Source of the DNA: JAGMXM01 sp964458325
Lineage (GTDB): Bacteria > Verrucomicrobiota > Verrucomicrobiia > Limisphaerales > UBA1319
NCBI GenBank assembly: GCA_964458325.1
Contig: CAYWIM010000006.1
Location: 14,012-78,011 of the forward strand
Reading direction: 5' to 3'
DNA: 64,000 nucleotides
Both the position numbers and the translations under genes were made by a program. Below are positions 32,241 to 40,386 of this stretch, piece after piece (positions within the stretch are counted from its first letter, which is position 1; every line of letters begins with the position of its first letter). The notes under the pieces were generated by a model. It was not told the DNA's origin. It did no database searches and was given only the letters and a program-made list of their open reading frames with translations.

Positions 32241-33524
32241 ATGCCCGAGCTCGTCGTCATCAGCGGCAAAGGCGGAACGGGGAAGACCTCGATGGTGGCA
32301 TCGCTGGCCGTGCTGGCGCGCCAGGCGGTGCTGGCCGACTGCGATGTGGATGCGGCGGATTTGCACCTGGTGCTCGAGCCGCAGATCCGGCGCCGGCAGA
32401 CCTTTACTGGCGGGAACAAGGCGCGGATCAAACCGGGCCACTGCACGGCCTGCGGCAAGTGCGAGGAGCTCTGCCGCTTCGATGCCGTCTATTTTGACGG
32501 TCCCGGCAACGGGCAGGCCCCGCGGACGTTCCGGATCGATCCGGCCGCCTGCGATGGATGCGGCGTGTGCGTCCGCTTTTGCGCCGACAATGCCATCGAG
32601 TTCGGCCCCGCGGTCGATGGCGAGTGGTTTGTGTCCGACACCCGCTGCGGTCCGATGGTCCACGCGCAGCTGCGGCCCGGGGCCGGCAACTCCGGCAAAC
32701 TGGTCTCGATCGTTCGAAGCCAGGCCCAGCAGATCGCCCGGGAGCGCGGAGGCGGTTTGATACTGATCGACGGATCGCCGGGAATCGGCTGCCCGGTCAT
32801 CGCCTCGATCACGGGCGCCTCGCGAGTTCTGGCGGTCACCGAGCCGACGCTTTCCGGCGAGCACGATCTCGATCGGGTGTTTCTCCTGGTGCGGCACTTC
32901 GGCATTCCGGTGACGGTCTGCGTGAACAAGTGCAATCTGAATGCCGAAATTGCCCAGCGCATCGAGCGAAAGGCGCAAGCCGCCGGAGCGGCGATTCTGC
33001 CGCCCATCCCGTACGATTCCGCCGTCACCGATGCGCAGCGGAAAGGCATGGCGGTCGTCGAATTGGGCGACAGCCCCGCGGCTCGGGCCATCCGGCAAGG
33101 ATGGTCCGCCTTATGTCAGCAAATCTCAATCAAATCTATGGAAGAATCCAAAACCAATCCCACCATGAAAATCGCCATTCCCCTCGCGGGCGGATGCCTG
33201 GCCGATCACTTTGGACACTGCGAGCAATTCGCGCTGGTCGATGCCGATCCTGACACGAAAGCCATTCTTCAAATCACCCGGGTCACGCCGCCGCCGCACG
33301 AGCCGGGATTGTTGCCCCGCTGGCTCCATGAGCAAGGCGTCCAGGTCATCATCGCCGGGGGGATGGGCCAGCGGGCATTGAGCCTGTTTGCCGAGAACGG
33401 CATCACAGTCCGAAGCGGGCTGCCCGGCAGGACCGCGGAAGAATCGGCCAAGGCTTTCCTGGAGGGGGGCCTGAGCTCCGGACCCGCTGCCTGCGAACGC
33501 CACGAACGCGGATGCCACGGATGA
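32241..33524 (+). CDS. Ferredoxin-MinD ATPase fused to a NifX/ORP-like domain
   Basis: 427 residues in one uninterrupted frame. Residues 1-295 are a second ferredoxin-MinD ATPase (SGKGGTGKTSMVASLAV; CTACGKCEELCRFDAV; CDGCGVCVRFCADNAI; ILIDGSPGIGCP). A polar linker (SMEESKTNPT) leads at residue 309 into a complete NifX domain (MKIAIPLAGGCLADHFGHCE...AFLEGG), ending in a cysteine/histidine tail. In related clusters these are separate genes. The linker reads like a former intergenic stretch, so the fusion may come from loss of a stop codon. An internal start at 33165 could also yield the NifX part alone. Confidence 0.85.
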   Translation: MPELVVISGKGGTGKTSMVASLAVLARQAVLADCDVDAADLHLVLEPQIRRRQTFTGGNKARIKPGHCTACGKCEELCRFDAVYFDGPGNGQAPRTFRIDPAACDGCGVCVRFCADNAIEFGPAVDGEWFVSDTRCGPMVHAQLRPGAGNSGKLVSIVRSQAQQIARERGGGLILIDGSPGIGCPVIASITGASRVLAVTEPTLSGEHDLDRVFLLVRHFGIPVTVCVNKCNLNAEIAQRIERKAQAAGAAILPPIPYDSAVTDAQRKGMAVVELGDSPAARAIRQGWSALCQQISIKSMEESKTNPTMKIAIPLAGGCLADHFGHCEQFALVDADPDTKAILQITRVTPPPHEPGLLPRWLHEQGVQVIIAGGMGQRALSLFAENGITVRSGLPGRTAEESAKAFLEGGLSSGPAACERHERGCHG

Positions 33525-33641
33525 ATCCTGGCGCTGGGCTGTGAATGTTGCATCCGAAACCCGGCATCCTGAAGCGCCTTCCGACGACAGCGCTCGCGCG
33601 GGCGCCGAATATCGTTCGCGCGTTCGGATTCAGTTTAGGCA

Positions 33642-34580
33642 ATGAACACCTTGATTCTGTCACCGTCCGCATTGCTGGCGGTCTATTGCGGCCTGGTATT
33701 CCTGGCCGCGCTGGCGGGGGGCTGGCTCATCCTGGCGCTCCGGCTCAACCACACCCGGCTCCAGATTGCCGTCAGCGCCGTGGCGGGTTTAATGCTGGGC
33801 ATCGCGCTGCTCCATTTCATTCCTCACGCGGTTCACCAGAATCAATCGGTGGATCAGACCATGAAATGGGCTCTGGGGGGATTTCTCGCCATGTTCTTTC
33901 TGCAGCGGCTGTTTCGCTATCACCACCACCACACTGCCGAAAGCCCGGCCCGCCCGGGCGGTGATCGACCCGCAGAACAGGCGCCGGCCAACCCAGACGT
34001 CGCGCCGATGATCCCGGGGGCGGATCCCGGAGAGGTTGCGCATGCGCTTTCGTGGGCGGGGACAACCATTGGCTTGTCGCTGCACTCGTTAGTGGATGGG
34101 GTGGCATTGGCCACCGCTGCGCTCGTGGGGGTCCACCACGCAAATCCAGGGGCCGGTCTCGGAGTGGCGCTGGCGGTGATTCTGCATAAGCCATTTGGGG
34201 CCATGGCCATCTCGACATTGATGACCGCGGAAGGCTGCTCCCGTTTCCTGCGTCAACTCGTGAACCTGCTTTTCGCCCTGGTGACGCCTCTGTCCGCGCT
34301 GCTGTTCTATTTCGGCGTCGATTACCTTGCCGGAACCAACCAGGCCTTTCAGGGGAACGCCCTGGCATTCTGTGCCGGCACATTTCTGTGCATCGCCTGC
34401 GCCGATCTTCTGCCCGAGCTGCAATTTCACGCTCATGATCGCCTGGGGCTTTCGCTGGCCCTATTGGCGGGCTTGGCGCTGGCTCTGCTGCTGAGACAAT
34501 TCGGACATGCCCATTCGGATCTGCATCCTCATGAGGCCGTGCCGGAGCCGCGGGCTGCCATCCACGCCCCGTCTCGGTAA
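33642..34580 (+). CDS. ZIP-family metal transporter
   Basis: 312 residues with about eight membrane segments. A cytosolic histidine-rich loop (RYHHHHTAE) lies between segments 3 and 4. The metal-site helices are SLHSLVDGVALATA and ILHKPFGAMAI, typical of ZIP transporters that import divalent metals such as Zn or Fe. The C-terminal tail has more histidines (FGHAHSDLHPHE). It stands 117 bp after the fusion gene and could supply metal for the cofactor system; that link is inferred from position. Confidence 0.85.
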   Translation: MNTLILSPSALLAVYCGLVFLAALAGGWLILALRLNHTRLQIAVSAVAGLMLGIALLHFIPHAVHQNQSVDQTMKWALGGFLAMFFLQRLFRYHHHHTAESPARPGGDRPAEQAPANPDVAPMIPGADPGEVAHALSWAGTTIGLSLHSLVDGVALATAALVGVHHANPGAGLGVALAVILHKPFGAMAISTLMTAEGCSRFLRQLVNLLFALVTPLSALLFYFGVDYLAGTNQAFQGNALAFCAGTFLCIACADLLPELQFHAHDRLGLSLALLAGLALALLLRQFGHAHSDLHPHEAVPEPRAAIHAPSR

Positions 34581-34587
34581 ATCCACC

Positions 34588-35355
34588 ATGCGTCCGACAC
34601 CGATCCAATCGAAAACCCGGCGCGCAGCCCTCACCGGCAATGCACCAAAGCGCCAAGCCGACGACCTGCGGGAGAAGATCGAAGCCAACCACGCCCGATT
34701 GCGCCAGCGCGCCGCTTTGCATGCGCGGTTCGGTTTCGATTCGGATGCCAGCGTGCGGTTCGTGGTGGATCGAGCCTTGCCATTGTCCGGGCAGGTATTG
34801 GATGTCGGCACGGGCAAAGGCCGGTTCGCGGTCGCGCTGGCGCGGCATGCCGCCCACGTCACGACGGTCGATGTGAGCGCCGAGGAGCAAACCGCCGCCC
34901 GATTGGAGGCCCTGTTTCTGGATGTTGCCGGCCGCATCGATTTCGTTTTGGCCGATGCACGGGCGTTGCCTTGGCGTGCGGCATCGTTCGACGCGGTGGT
35001 TTCGTGGAATGTCATCCACCATCTCGAGGACCCGGAGGGCGTGTTCGGCGAGATGCTTCGCGTGTTGAAGCCCGGAGGCAAGCTGGTGCTGGCCGATTTC
35101 TCGCCCAGCGGGTTCGAGTTGATGGACAGGATCCATGCCGCCGAGGGCCGGCGCCACCCCCATCCGCCCAGCCCATTTCCTGGCTGGCGCGCTCGCCTCA
35201 AGGCTCGGGGATTTCAGGTGCGGCGCTTTGTGGGGTGCCATGAAGAAGTGTTGGTCGCCATTCCGATCCGACCGAGGGCAGACGCCAGCCCGCCGGCCGG
35301 AGGGCGATCCTCTGCAACGCAGGTTTACAGGCGCGACCGCTTTACAGACCCATGA
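34588..35355 (+). CDS. Class I SAM-dependent methyltransferase
   Basis: 255 residues from ATG 34588, seven bases after the ZIP stop. SAM-binding motif I is VLDVGTGKGRFAVALARH. Motif post-I is VTTVDVSAEE, then FVLADARALPW and VVSWNVIHHLEDPEGVF (motif IV area) and LRVLKPGGKLVLADF. It is of the Methyltransf_11/UbiE type; the substrate is unknown. The stop overlaps the deformylase start by four bases. Confidence 0.85.
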   Translation: MRPTPIQSKTRRAALTGNAPKRQADDLREKIEANHARLRQRAALHARFGFDSDASVRFVVDRALPLSGQVLDVGTGKGRFAVALARHAAHVTTVDVSAEEQTAARLEALFLDVAGRIDFVLADARALPWRAASFDAVVSWNVIHHLEDPEGVFGEMLRVLKPGGKLVLADFSPSGFELMDRIHAAEGRRHPHPPSPFPGWRARLKARGFQVRRFVGCHEEVLVAIPIRPRADASPPAGGRSSATQVYRRDRFTDP

Positions 35356-35942
35356 CCCCCCCATCCGCCAAAGCTGGATCCAATCCGATATCGCACGGCG
35401 AGTCGATGGCCCGCCCGACCCTAAAGCTGATGCTGTATCCAGACCAGGTCCTGCGGACCCCTTGCCGGCCTGTGGAGACTTTCGACAGCGCTCTGCGCGA
35501 TTTCGCCGAAGAAATGTTGATGCTGATGCGCCGCCATGCAGGCATTGGATTGGCTGCGCCGCAGATTGGCCTTCCTGAGCGTCTGTTCGTTTCTTGCATC
35601 GAAGATCGTCCGTTCATGCTAACCAACCTAGAAATCCAGGATTGCTGCGAGCCGCGTGATTTCGTCGAGGGTTGCCTGAGCCTGCCCGATGTCCAAGTCA
35701 ATCTGCGCCGGCCCGAGCGCATCCGGATCACGGGTTACGACCTGCATGGCCGGCGGCGCAGCTATGGCGCGACCGGGTTGTGGGCGCGCGTGATTCAACA
35801 CGAGCTGGATCATCTGAACGGCGTGTTGATCTGCGATCGCGGACAAGTGCCAGACCGGCCGTGCGCTGTCTGTCCCCTGGCACTGCCCGCTGTGCTGGCC
35901 GAGGAACGCATGTCCAAGTCGCGTCCGCGCCGTTCATGTTAA
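35352..35942 (+). CDS. def: Peptide deformylase
   Basis: 196 residues (178 if ATG 35406 is used). All three family motifs are intact: GIGLAAPQIGL, EGCLSLP with the metal-binding Cys, and the HELDH zinc/iron site in QHELDHLNG. A C-terminal extension carries two further cysteines (RPCAVCPLALP). It removes the formyl group from nascent proteins in the cytoplasm. Its place in an operon with ZIP and methyltransferase genes, away from fmt, suggests a second, accessory deformylase. Confidence 0.92.
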   Translation: MTPPSAKAGSNPISHGESMARPTLKLMLYPDQVLRTPCRPVETFDSALRDFAEEMLMLMRRHAGIGLAAPQIGLPERLFVSCIEDRPFMLTNLEIQDCCEPRDFVEGCLSLPDVQVNLRRPERIRITGYDLHGRRRSYGATGLWARVIQHELDHLNGVLICDRGQVPDRPCAVCPLALPAVLAEERMSKSRPRRSC

Positions 35943-35961
35943 CAAGAAAGAGGCTCGATCC

Positions 35962-36000
35962 ATGTCGATGAAAATCATCGGTCTCGTTGGCAAACAGTAA
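35962..36000 (+). other. Twelve-codon ORF with ribosome-binding site (relic or leader peptide)
   Basis: MSMKIIGLVGKQ, preceded by AAGAAAGAGG. The sequence looks like the first strand and loop of a Rossmann or flavodoxin-like protein that stops at once, or it may be a short leader peptide for the DUF4405 gene 26 bp downstream. Confidence 0.3.
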
Positions 36001-36025
36001 CCTCGCGAATCACAACCTTTCCCTC

Positions 36026-36943
36026 ATGAACGCATCCGAGTTGCCCCGTGAATCGAAACAGGGTCAAAACCCAACTGCGGACGCACGATCCTCTTTCCAG
36101 TGGCGGGCGCTGACGTCCGTGATCGTGACGTTGTCATTTCTGACGCTGGCGGTGAGCGGGGCCGTGCTCTGGGCCTCCCCGCCCGGGCGCATCGCCAATT
36201 GGACCGATTGGGCCATGCTCGGCCTCCGCAAGAGCCAGTGGATCGATCTCCATATCTGGTTCAGCATGCTGTTCCTCGCCGCCTCGGTTTTCCACATCGT
36301 CCTCAACTGGCGGCCCTTGATGAATTACTTCAAGAACCGATGGACCCGCCAGTTCGGCTTGCGCAGGGAATGGATCGCTGCGGTCGTTGTTTGCGGCGGC
36401 CTCTTTGCCGCGGTCCGCATGGAGCTTCCGCCCTTCTCATCGTTCTTGGCCTTCACTGATGACTTTCGAGAGAGCTGGGGAACACAAGCGCAGCGGCCCC
36501 CCATTCCCCATGCCGAGCTGCTGACCGTGTCCGAGTTAGCGGAAAAGGCGGGCGTGGCGATCACCAATGCCCTGGCGCGCCTGCAAGCGCATGGCATTCA
36601 GGGTGCCGATCCCGATGTTCGCATGGCCGAGCTGGTCAGGCAGAACCGCATGCCTGCCCAGCGGATCTACGATCTCATGCTCTCCCCTGCGGCCGGCGGA
36701 GGCCAGCAGCCCGGCCAGCGAATGGGCGGGCAGGGGAGGCTAGGCGGCCAGGGCGCAGGCGGCGCAGGATGGAAATCGCTGAGCGCGTTCTGTGCGGAAG
36801 AAGGCATTGACCTGGCCGCGGCAATGGCTCGCATCGAGGCCAAAGGCCTCAAAGCATCGGCGGGCCAGACCTTGCGCGAAATCGCCCTCAACAACGGGTA
36901 TCAACGACCGGCCGAACTGATGCAAATCATTCGCGGCCGATAG
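36026..36943 (+). CDS. DUF4405 membrane protein
   Basis: 305 residues from ATG 36026. Three membrane segments (SVIVTLSFLTLAVSGAVLW, DLHIWFSMLFLAASVFHIVL, WIAAVVVCGGLFAAV) carry histidines in the first half, a layout like small di-haem cytochrome b proteins of the DUF4405 group. The C-terminal half lies on one side of the membrane. It has two related helical repeats (ELLTVSELAEKAGVAITNAL and WKSLSAFCAEEGIDLAAAMA), each followed by 'ARL/ARIEAKGL', separated by a Gly/Gln-rich hinge. Such proteins are frequent near NifX and radical SAM genes of anaerobes. Confidence 0.75.
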   Translation: MNASELPRESKQGQNPTADARSSFQWRALTSVIVTLSFLTLAVSGAVLWASPPGRIANWTDWAMLGLRKSQWIDLHIWFSMLFLAASVFHIVLNWRPLMNYFKNRWTRQFGLRREWIAAVVVCGGLFAAVRMELPPFSSFLAFTDDFRESWGTQAQRPPIPHAELLTVSELAEKAGVAITNALARLQAHGIQGADPDVRMAELVRQNRMPAQRIYDLMLSPAAGGGQQPGQRMGGQGRLGGQGAGGAGWKSLSAFCAEEGIDLAAAMARIEAKGLKASAGQTLREIALNNGYQRPAELMQIIRGR

Positions 36944-37017
36944 CCCAACAGGATGAGAACCCCGACTTCATTCGCGCGCTCACCCGCCGCCAGCGCGGCC
37001 CCGAGACCCTCCTCCCG

Positions 37018-38016
37018 ATGAATACCAAGGCCCAAAATCCAAAACACGTTTTCGGGCCCGTGCCTTCCCGCCGCTTGGGCCGCTCTCTAGGCGTGGATCT
37101 CGTTCCGTTCAAAACCTGCACCTACGATTGCATCTATTGCCAATTGGGCCGCACGACCTGCAAAACGGTCGAGCGGAAGGAATGGGTCCCGCTGAGAAGC
37201 GTGCTTCGCGAAATCCAGCAACGGCTCGAGAGCCGGCCGGATTACATCACGTTAAGCGGTTCGGGCGAGCCCACCCTCTACTCGCGTCTCGACAAGCTGA
37301 TCGATGCCATCCATCGGATGACGGACATCCCCGTGGCCGTGTTGACCAACGGATCTCTCCTCTGGCAGCCCGAAGTCCGCGCTCAGTTGCGCAACGCCGA
37401 TCTCGTCCTGCCCTCTCTCGATGCGCCCGATCCGGAACGGTTCGAGTTTATCAACCGGCCGCATCCGGCGATCAGTTACGAGCGGATGTTGGCTGGGCTG
37501 GAGGCGCTCCGGCGTGACTTTGCGGGAAAATACTGGCTGGAGGTGATGCTGCTCGGCGGGTACACCGCGTTGAACGTCCCGGTGCGGCAGATCGCCGAAA
37601 AGGTCCGCCGCATCCGCCCGGACAAGGTCCAGGTCAATACCGCCGTGCGTCCGCCGGCCGAAGAGTACGCGATGGCAGTGCCTCCCGATCGCTTGAGACG
37701 CCTCGCCCGGATGTTTCGGCCTCCGGCCGATGTCATTGCCGACTTCCAAGGGCGTCGAGCGCCCGCGGGGCTTCCGGCCTCCGCCCGCGAGATCCTTCAG
37801 CTCCTGCGCCGGCGCCCCTGCACAGTCGAGGACGTCGCTCGAGGATTGACCATGAAACCGGCGGAGGCCGTCAAGCTCCTGGCGGAGTTGGAGGATCGAG
37901 GGCGTGTGCGAAGCAGCCGCCATGGCGCCCTCCGTTTTTATCAGCCGGCGGGGCCGGGCAAACCCCGGGCATCGACTGGCCCGGCCGCTCCATCCCATGA
38001 ATCAACACGGGCTTGA
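37018..38016 (+). CDS. Radical SAM protein with C-terminal winged helix
   Basis: 332 residues. The cluster motif is CTYDCIYCQLG (CX3CX2C) near residues 34-44, preceded by FGPVPSRRLGRSLGVDLVPF, the signature of a radical SAM family common in anaerobes. ITLSGSGEPTL is the GxGEP-type SAM site. The last ~80 residues (ILQLLRRRPCTVEDVARGL with KLLAELEDRGRV) form a winged helix. The reaction is unknown. Relatives lie beside NifX and MinD-like ATPases, suggesting a cofactor- or protein-modifying role there. Confidence 0.87.
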   Translation: MNTKAQNPKHVFGPVPSRRLGRSLGVDLVPFKTCTYDCIYCQLGRTTCKTVERKEWVPLRSVLREIQQRLESRPDYITLSGSGEPTLYSRLDKLIDAIHRMTDIPVAVLTNGSLLWQPEVRAQLRNADLVLPSLDAPDPERFEFINRPHPAISYERMLAGLEALRRDFAGKYWLEVMLLGGYTALNVPVRQIAEKVRRIRPDKVQVNTAVRPPAEEYAMAVPPDRLRRLARMFRPPADVIADFQGRRAPAGLPASAREILQLLRRRPCTVEDVARGLTMKPAEAVKLLAELEDRGRVRSSRHGALRFYQPAGPGKPRASTGPAAPSHESTRA

Positions 38017-38110
38017 ACAGCGGTTGCGATGCGTACTGAGTGGAGCAAGATTTTGGACGAAAGCTTAACTCGAACACAACAAACACGGAAGATCAAACCA
38101 CAACAACAGT

Positions 38111-38845
38111 ATGACAAACGAACCCAACGCCTGCTGCGCGGCACCCTCGGTGAGCGTGCCCTTGATCGGCGACGATGCGCCCGCATTCGAGGCCCTCACC
38201 ACCCAGGGCAACATCAAATTCCCGGACAATTACCGGGGCAAATGGGTGATCCTGTTCAGCCATCCGGCTGATTTCACTCCCGTCTGCACCACGGAGTTCA
38301 TGACCTTCGCTGCGATGCAGTCGGAGTTCAAGGCATTGAACTGCGAGCTGATCGGGCTCTCGATCGACAGCCATTTTGCTCACATCGCCTGGCTCCGCAC
38401 GATCAAGGAGAAGATCAAGTTCCAGAACATGGCCAACGTCGAGGTGACGTTCCCCGTCATCGCCGACATCAAGATGGATGTCGCCCGGCTCTATGGCATG
38501 GTCCAGCCCAACAGCAGCGACTCGCAGGCCGTGCGGGCCGTCTTCTTCATCGATCCCAAGGCCAAGATCCGATCGGTGCTCTTCTACCCCTCGAGCACGG
38601 GCCGCAATTTCCATGAGCTCAAACGCCTGCTGATCGCCATGCAGACCAGCGACGCCCACGGGTGCGCCACTCCCGCCGACTGGCAGCCGGGCCAGGATGT
38701 GATCGTGCCGCCGCCCGGCTCGTGCGGCGTCGCCAAGGAACGCGTCGAGAAACCCACCGCCGACTGTTACGCGCTGGACTGGTTCATGACGTTCAAAAAG
38801 CTGCCCAAAGAAAAACTGAACCTGCCGGCTGCGGCCAAAGGGTAA
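38111..38845 (+). CDS. Peroxiredoxin (Prx6/AhpC type)
   Basis: 244 residues. The peroxidatic motif is HPADFTPVCTTEF, with YRGKWVILFSHPADF before it. Arg in RAVFFIDP and the C-terminal extension (DWQPGQDVIVPPP, DWFMTFKKLP) are typical of the long Prx6-like archaeal/bacterial group. Several further cysteines lie in the tail (GSCGVAK, ADCYALD). It reduces peroxides in the cytoplasm and fits with protection of the oxygen-sensitive Fe-S proteins encoded around it. Confidence 0.9.
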   Translation: MTNEPNACCAAPSVSVPLIGDDAPAFEALTTQGNIKFPDNYRGKWVILFSHPADFTPVCTTEFMTFAAMQSEFKALNCELIGLSIDSHFAHIAWLRTIKEKIKFQNMANVEVTFPVIADIKMDVARLYGMVQPNSSDSQAVRAVFFIDPKAKIRSVLFYPSSTGRNFHELKRLLIAMQTSDAHGCATPADWQPGQDVIVPPPGSCGVAKERVEKPTADCYALDWFMTFKKLPKEKLNLPAAAKG

Positions 38846-38889
38846 GTTCCGCGGTCTGCAGAAAGCCCATAACCAAGTCTTCCAGCTGT

Positions 38890-38954
38890 AGCCGCCGAGG
38901 TGAGGAGGCGAAGATCGATGGCTGCCAGCCATCCGCCTCGCAACCTCGGCGGCT
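38890..38954. repeat. Dispersed hairpin (AGCCGCCGAGG family)
   Basis: An imperfect inverted repeat: AGCCGCCGAGGTGAGGAGGC at the left and GCCTCGCAACCTCGGCGGCT at the right (18 of 20 pairing). It lies in the gap after the peroxiredoxin gene. No T-tract is present, so it looks like a REP-type element rather than a terminator. Confidence 0.55.
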
Positions 38955-39101
38955 GCCCCGGGGCCGCTCCTGGGGCGCCGCGATGCCCGCTTTTGGTGCG
39001 GATGGGTATCATGAACCATCCCTTCAAGTCCGGTGTCCCGGTTCCAGCTGGCCCCTTCAGCCTGCGGCTTGCGGCTCCAGACCGCGCTGGCCGCACAGCA
39101 T

Positions 39102-40184
39102 ATGAATCCGATTCGGCCGATCTGTTCGAGCAACCTCCGGAGCGCCCGGATCCGGGCTCATCCCTGGTGCTGGCTCTGCAACCCCGCCAACCCCGCGGGC
39201 CTTCGGGCTCAGTTCAACATCCAAGCGGACAACAGTGTGGCGGCCGAGTTCGCGGGAGGCGCGGCTTTCGAAGGCTATCCGGGTCTGCTGCATGGCGGGG
39301 TGACCGCAGCCTTGTTGGACGGCGCCATGACCAACAAAAATATGAGGGACCCTGTTGTTGTGACGGTTCTGGTCGAGAACACGGCTTACAGTGTCAAGCT
39401 GATGGGCGAGCACGGCCTCGCTTTCCATGTTCAAATCGGGGAGAAGAGCCTGTTGTTCGACACGGGCCAAAGCCGGCTGCTGACGCGCAACGCCAAGCGG
39501 TTGGGGGTGGACCTGTCGCGGATTGATGCCGTGGCGCTCAGCCACGGCCATTATGACCACACGGGCGGATTGCGCGCCGTGTGGGCCCTGGCGCCCTTGG
39601 CGCCGCTCCATGCGCACCCGGGCGTGCGCATCGAGCATTGGGCCCGCAATCCGGACGGCACAGCCCGCGCTATCGGCATCAGCAGCTCCCAACGGTCCGC
39701 GATCCTGGCCCATGACTCCCAGGTCCATTTCAACACCTCGTCCGCCGAACCGCTCCCGGGGATCCATCTCACCGGCGAGATCCCGCGTTCGACCGATTTC
39801 GAGGATGTCGGCGGCCCGTTTTTTCTCGACAAGGCCGTGACAAAACCGGATCCGATCGCGGATGATCAGGCCCTGTTCTTCGACACCCGCGAGGGATTGG
39901 TCGTGCTCTTGGGCTGCGCGCATGCAGGCGTCGTGAACACGGTGCGCCAGATCCGCCGTCTCACCCATGACCGCCCCATTCACGCGCTCCTGGGCGGGAT
40001 GCACCTGGCGGCGGCTGGCCCCAGGCGGATGAACTCCACGGTGGAAGCGCTGCGGGAGCTCAACATCCAGCGGTTGGGCCCAGCCCACTGCACCGGCCCG
40101 GCAGCCGCTGCGCGCCTATGGCACGAGTTCCCAAAAGCATGCGTTCCCTGCGTCACGGGGAGCCAGTTCACGTTCCCCCGCTGA
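39102..40184 (+). CDS. MBL-fold metallohydrolase fused to a truncated PaaI-like thioesterase
   Basis: 360 residues in one frame. Residues about 18-78 (HPWCWLCNPANPAGL, FEGYPGLLHGGVTAALLDGA) match the first half of a PaaI-type hotdog thioesterase. The family sequence breaks off right after GAMTN. From residue 81 (ATG 39342, itself a good start) a full metallo-beta-lactamase-fold protein begins: VLVENTAYSVKLMGEHGLAF, LSHGHYDHTGG metal motif, GCAHAGVVNT and a final CTG/PCVTG segment. It is of the COG1237 type, often found next to ORP/NifX genes. The hydrolase is probably functional; the thioesterase part is a deletion remnant. The internal start may be the real one. Confidence 0.75.
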   Translation: MNPIRPICSSNLRSARIRAHPWCWLCNPANPAGLRAQFNIQADNSVAAEFAGGAAFEGYPGLLHGGVTAALLDGAMTNKNMRDPVVVTVLVENTAYSVKLMGEHGLAFHVQIGEKSLLFDTGQSRLLTRNAKRLGVDLSRIDAVALSHGHYDHTGGLRAVWALAPLAPLHAHPGVRIEHWARNPDGTARAIGISSSQRSAILAHDSQVHFNTSSAEPLPGIHLTGEIPRSTDFEDVGGPFFLDKAVTKPDPIADDQALFFDTREGLVVLLGCAHAGVVNTVRQIRRLTHDRPIHALLGGMHLAAAGPRRMNSTVEALRELNIQRLGPAHCTGPAAAARLWHEFPKACVPCVTGSQFTFPR

Positions 40185-40297
40185 CGCGCGTCGACAAGAG
40201 ATGGCGATCTCGACCGCGACCTCTTTCCGCGGAACACGAAGAGATCCATGGCGGAACGCGGAAGGCAGTCGAGGCTGTTTGCAAGCCGCAAGCCGAA

Positions 40298-40314
40298 AAG
40301 GTAGGGCGGCCACT
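40298..40314. repeat. Partial copy of the AAGGTAGGGCG repeat
   Basis: AAGGTAGGGCGGCCACT, the head of the element found in full at 45654 and 55963. The rest of the element is missing here. Confidence 0.5.
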
Positions 40315-40332
40315 GCGAACCGCACATGCAAA

Positions 40333-40360
40333 AGCGGCCGGGAATCGCTTCCCGGCCGCT
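40333..40360 (-). terminator. Intrinsic terminator after the LamG/Ig protein gene
   Basis: A perfect 12-bp stem (AGCGGCCGGGAA/TTCCCGGCCGCT) with a four-base loop. On the minus strand it is followed by TTTTGC. It lies 27 bp after the stop at 40387. Confidence 0.7.
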
Positions 40361-40386
40361 CGGAACCGCTCGAATATCGCTGCCTG

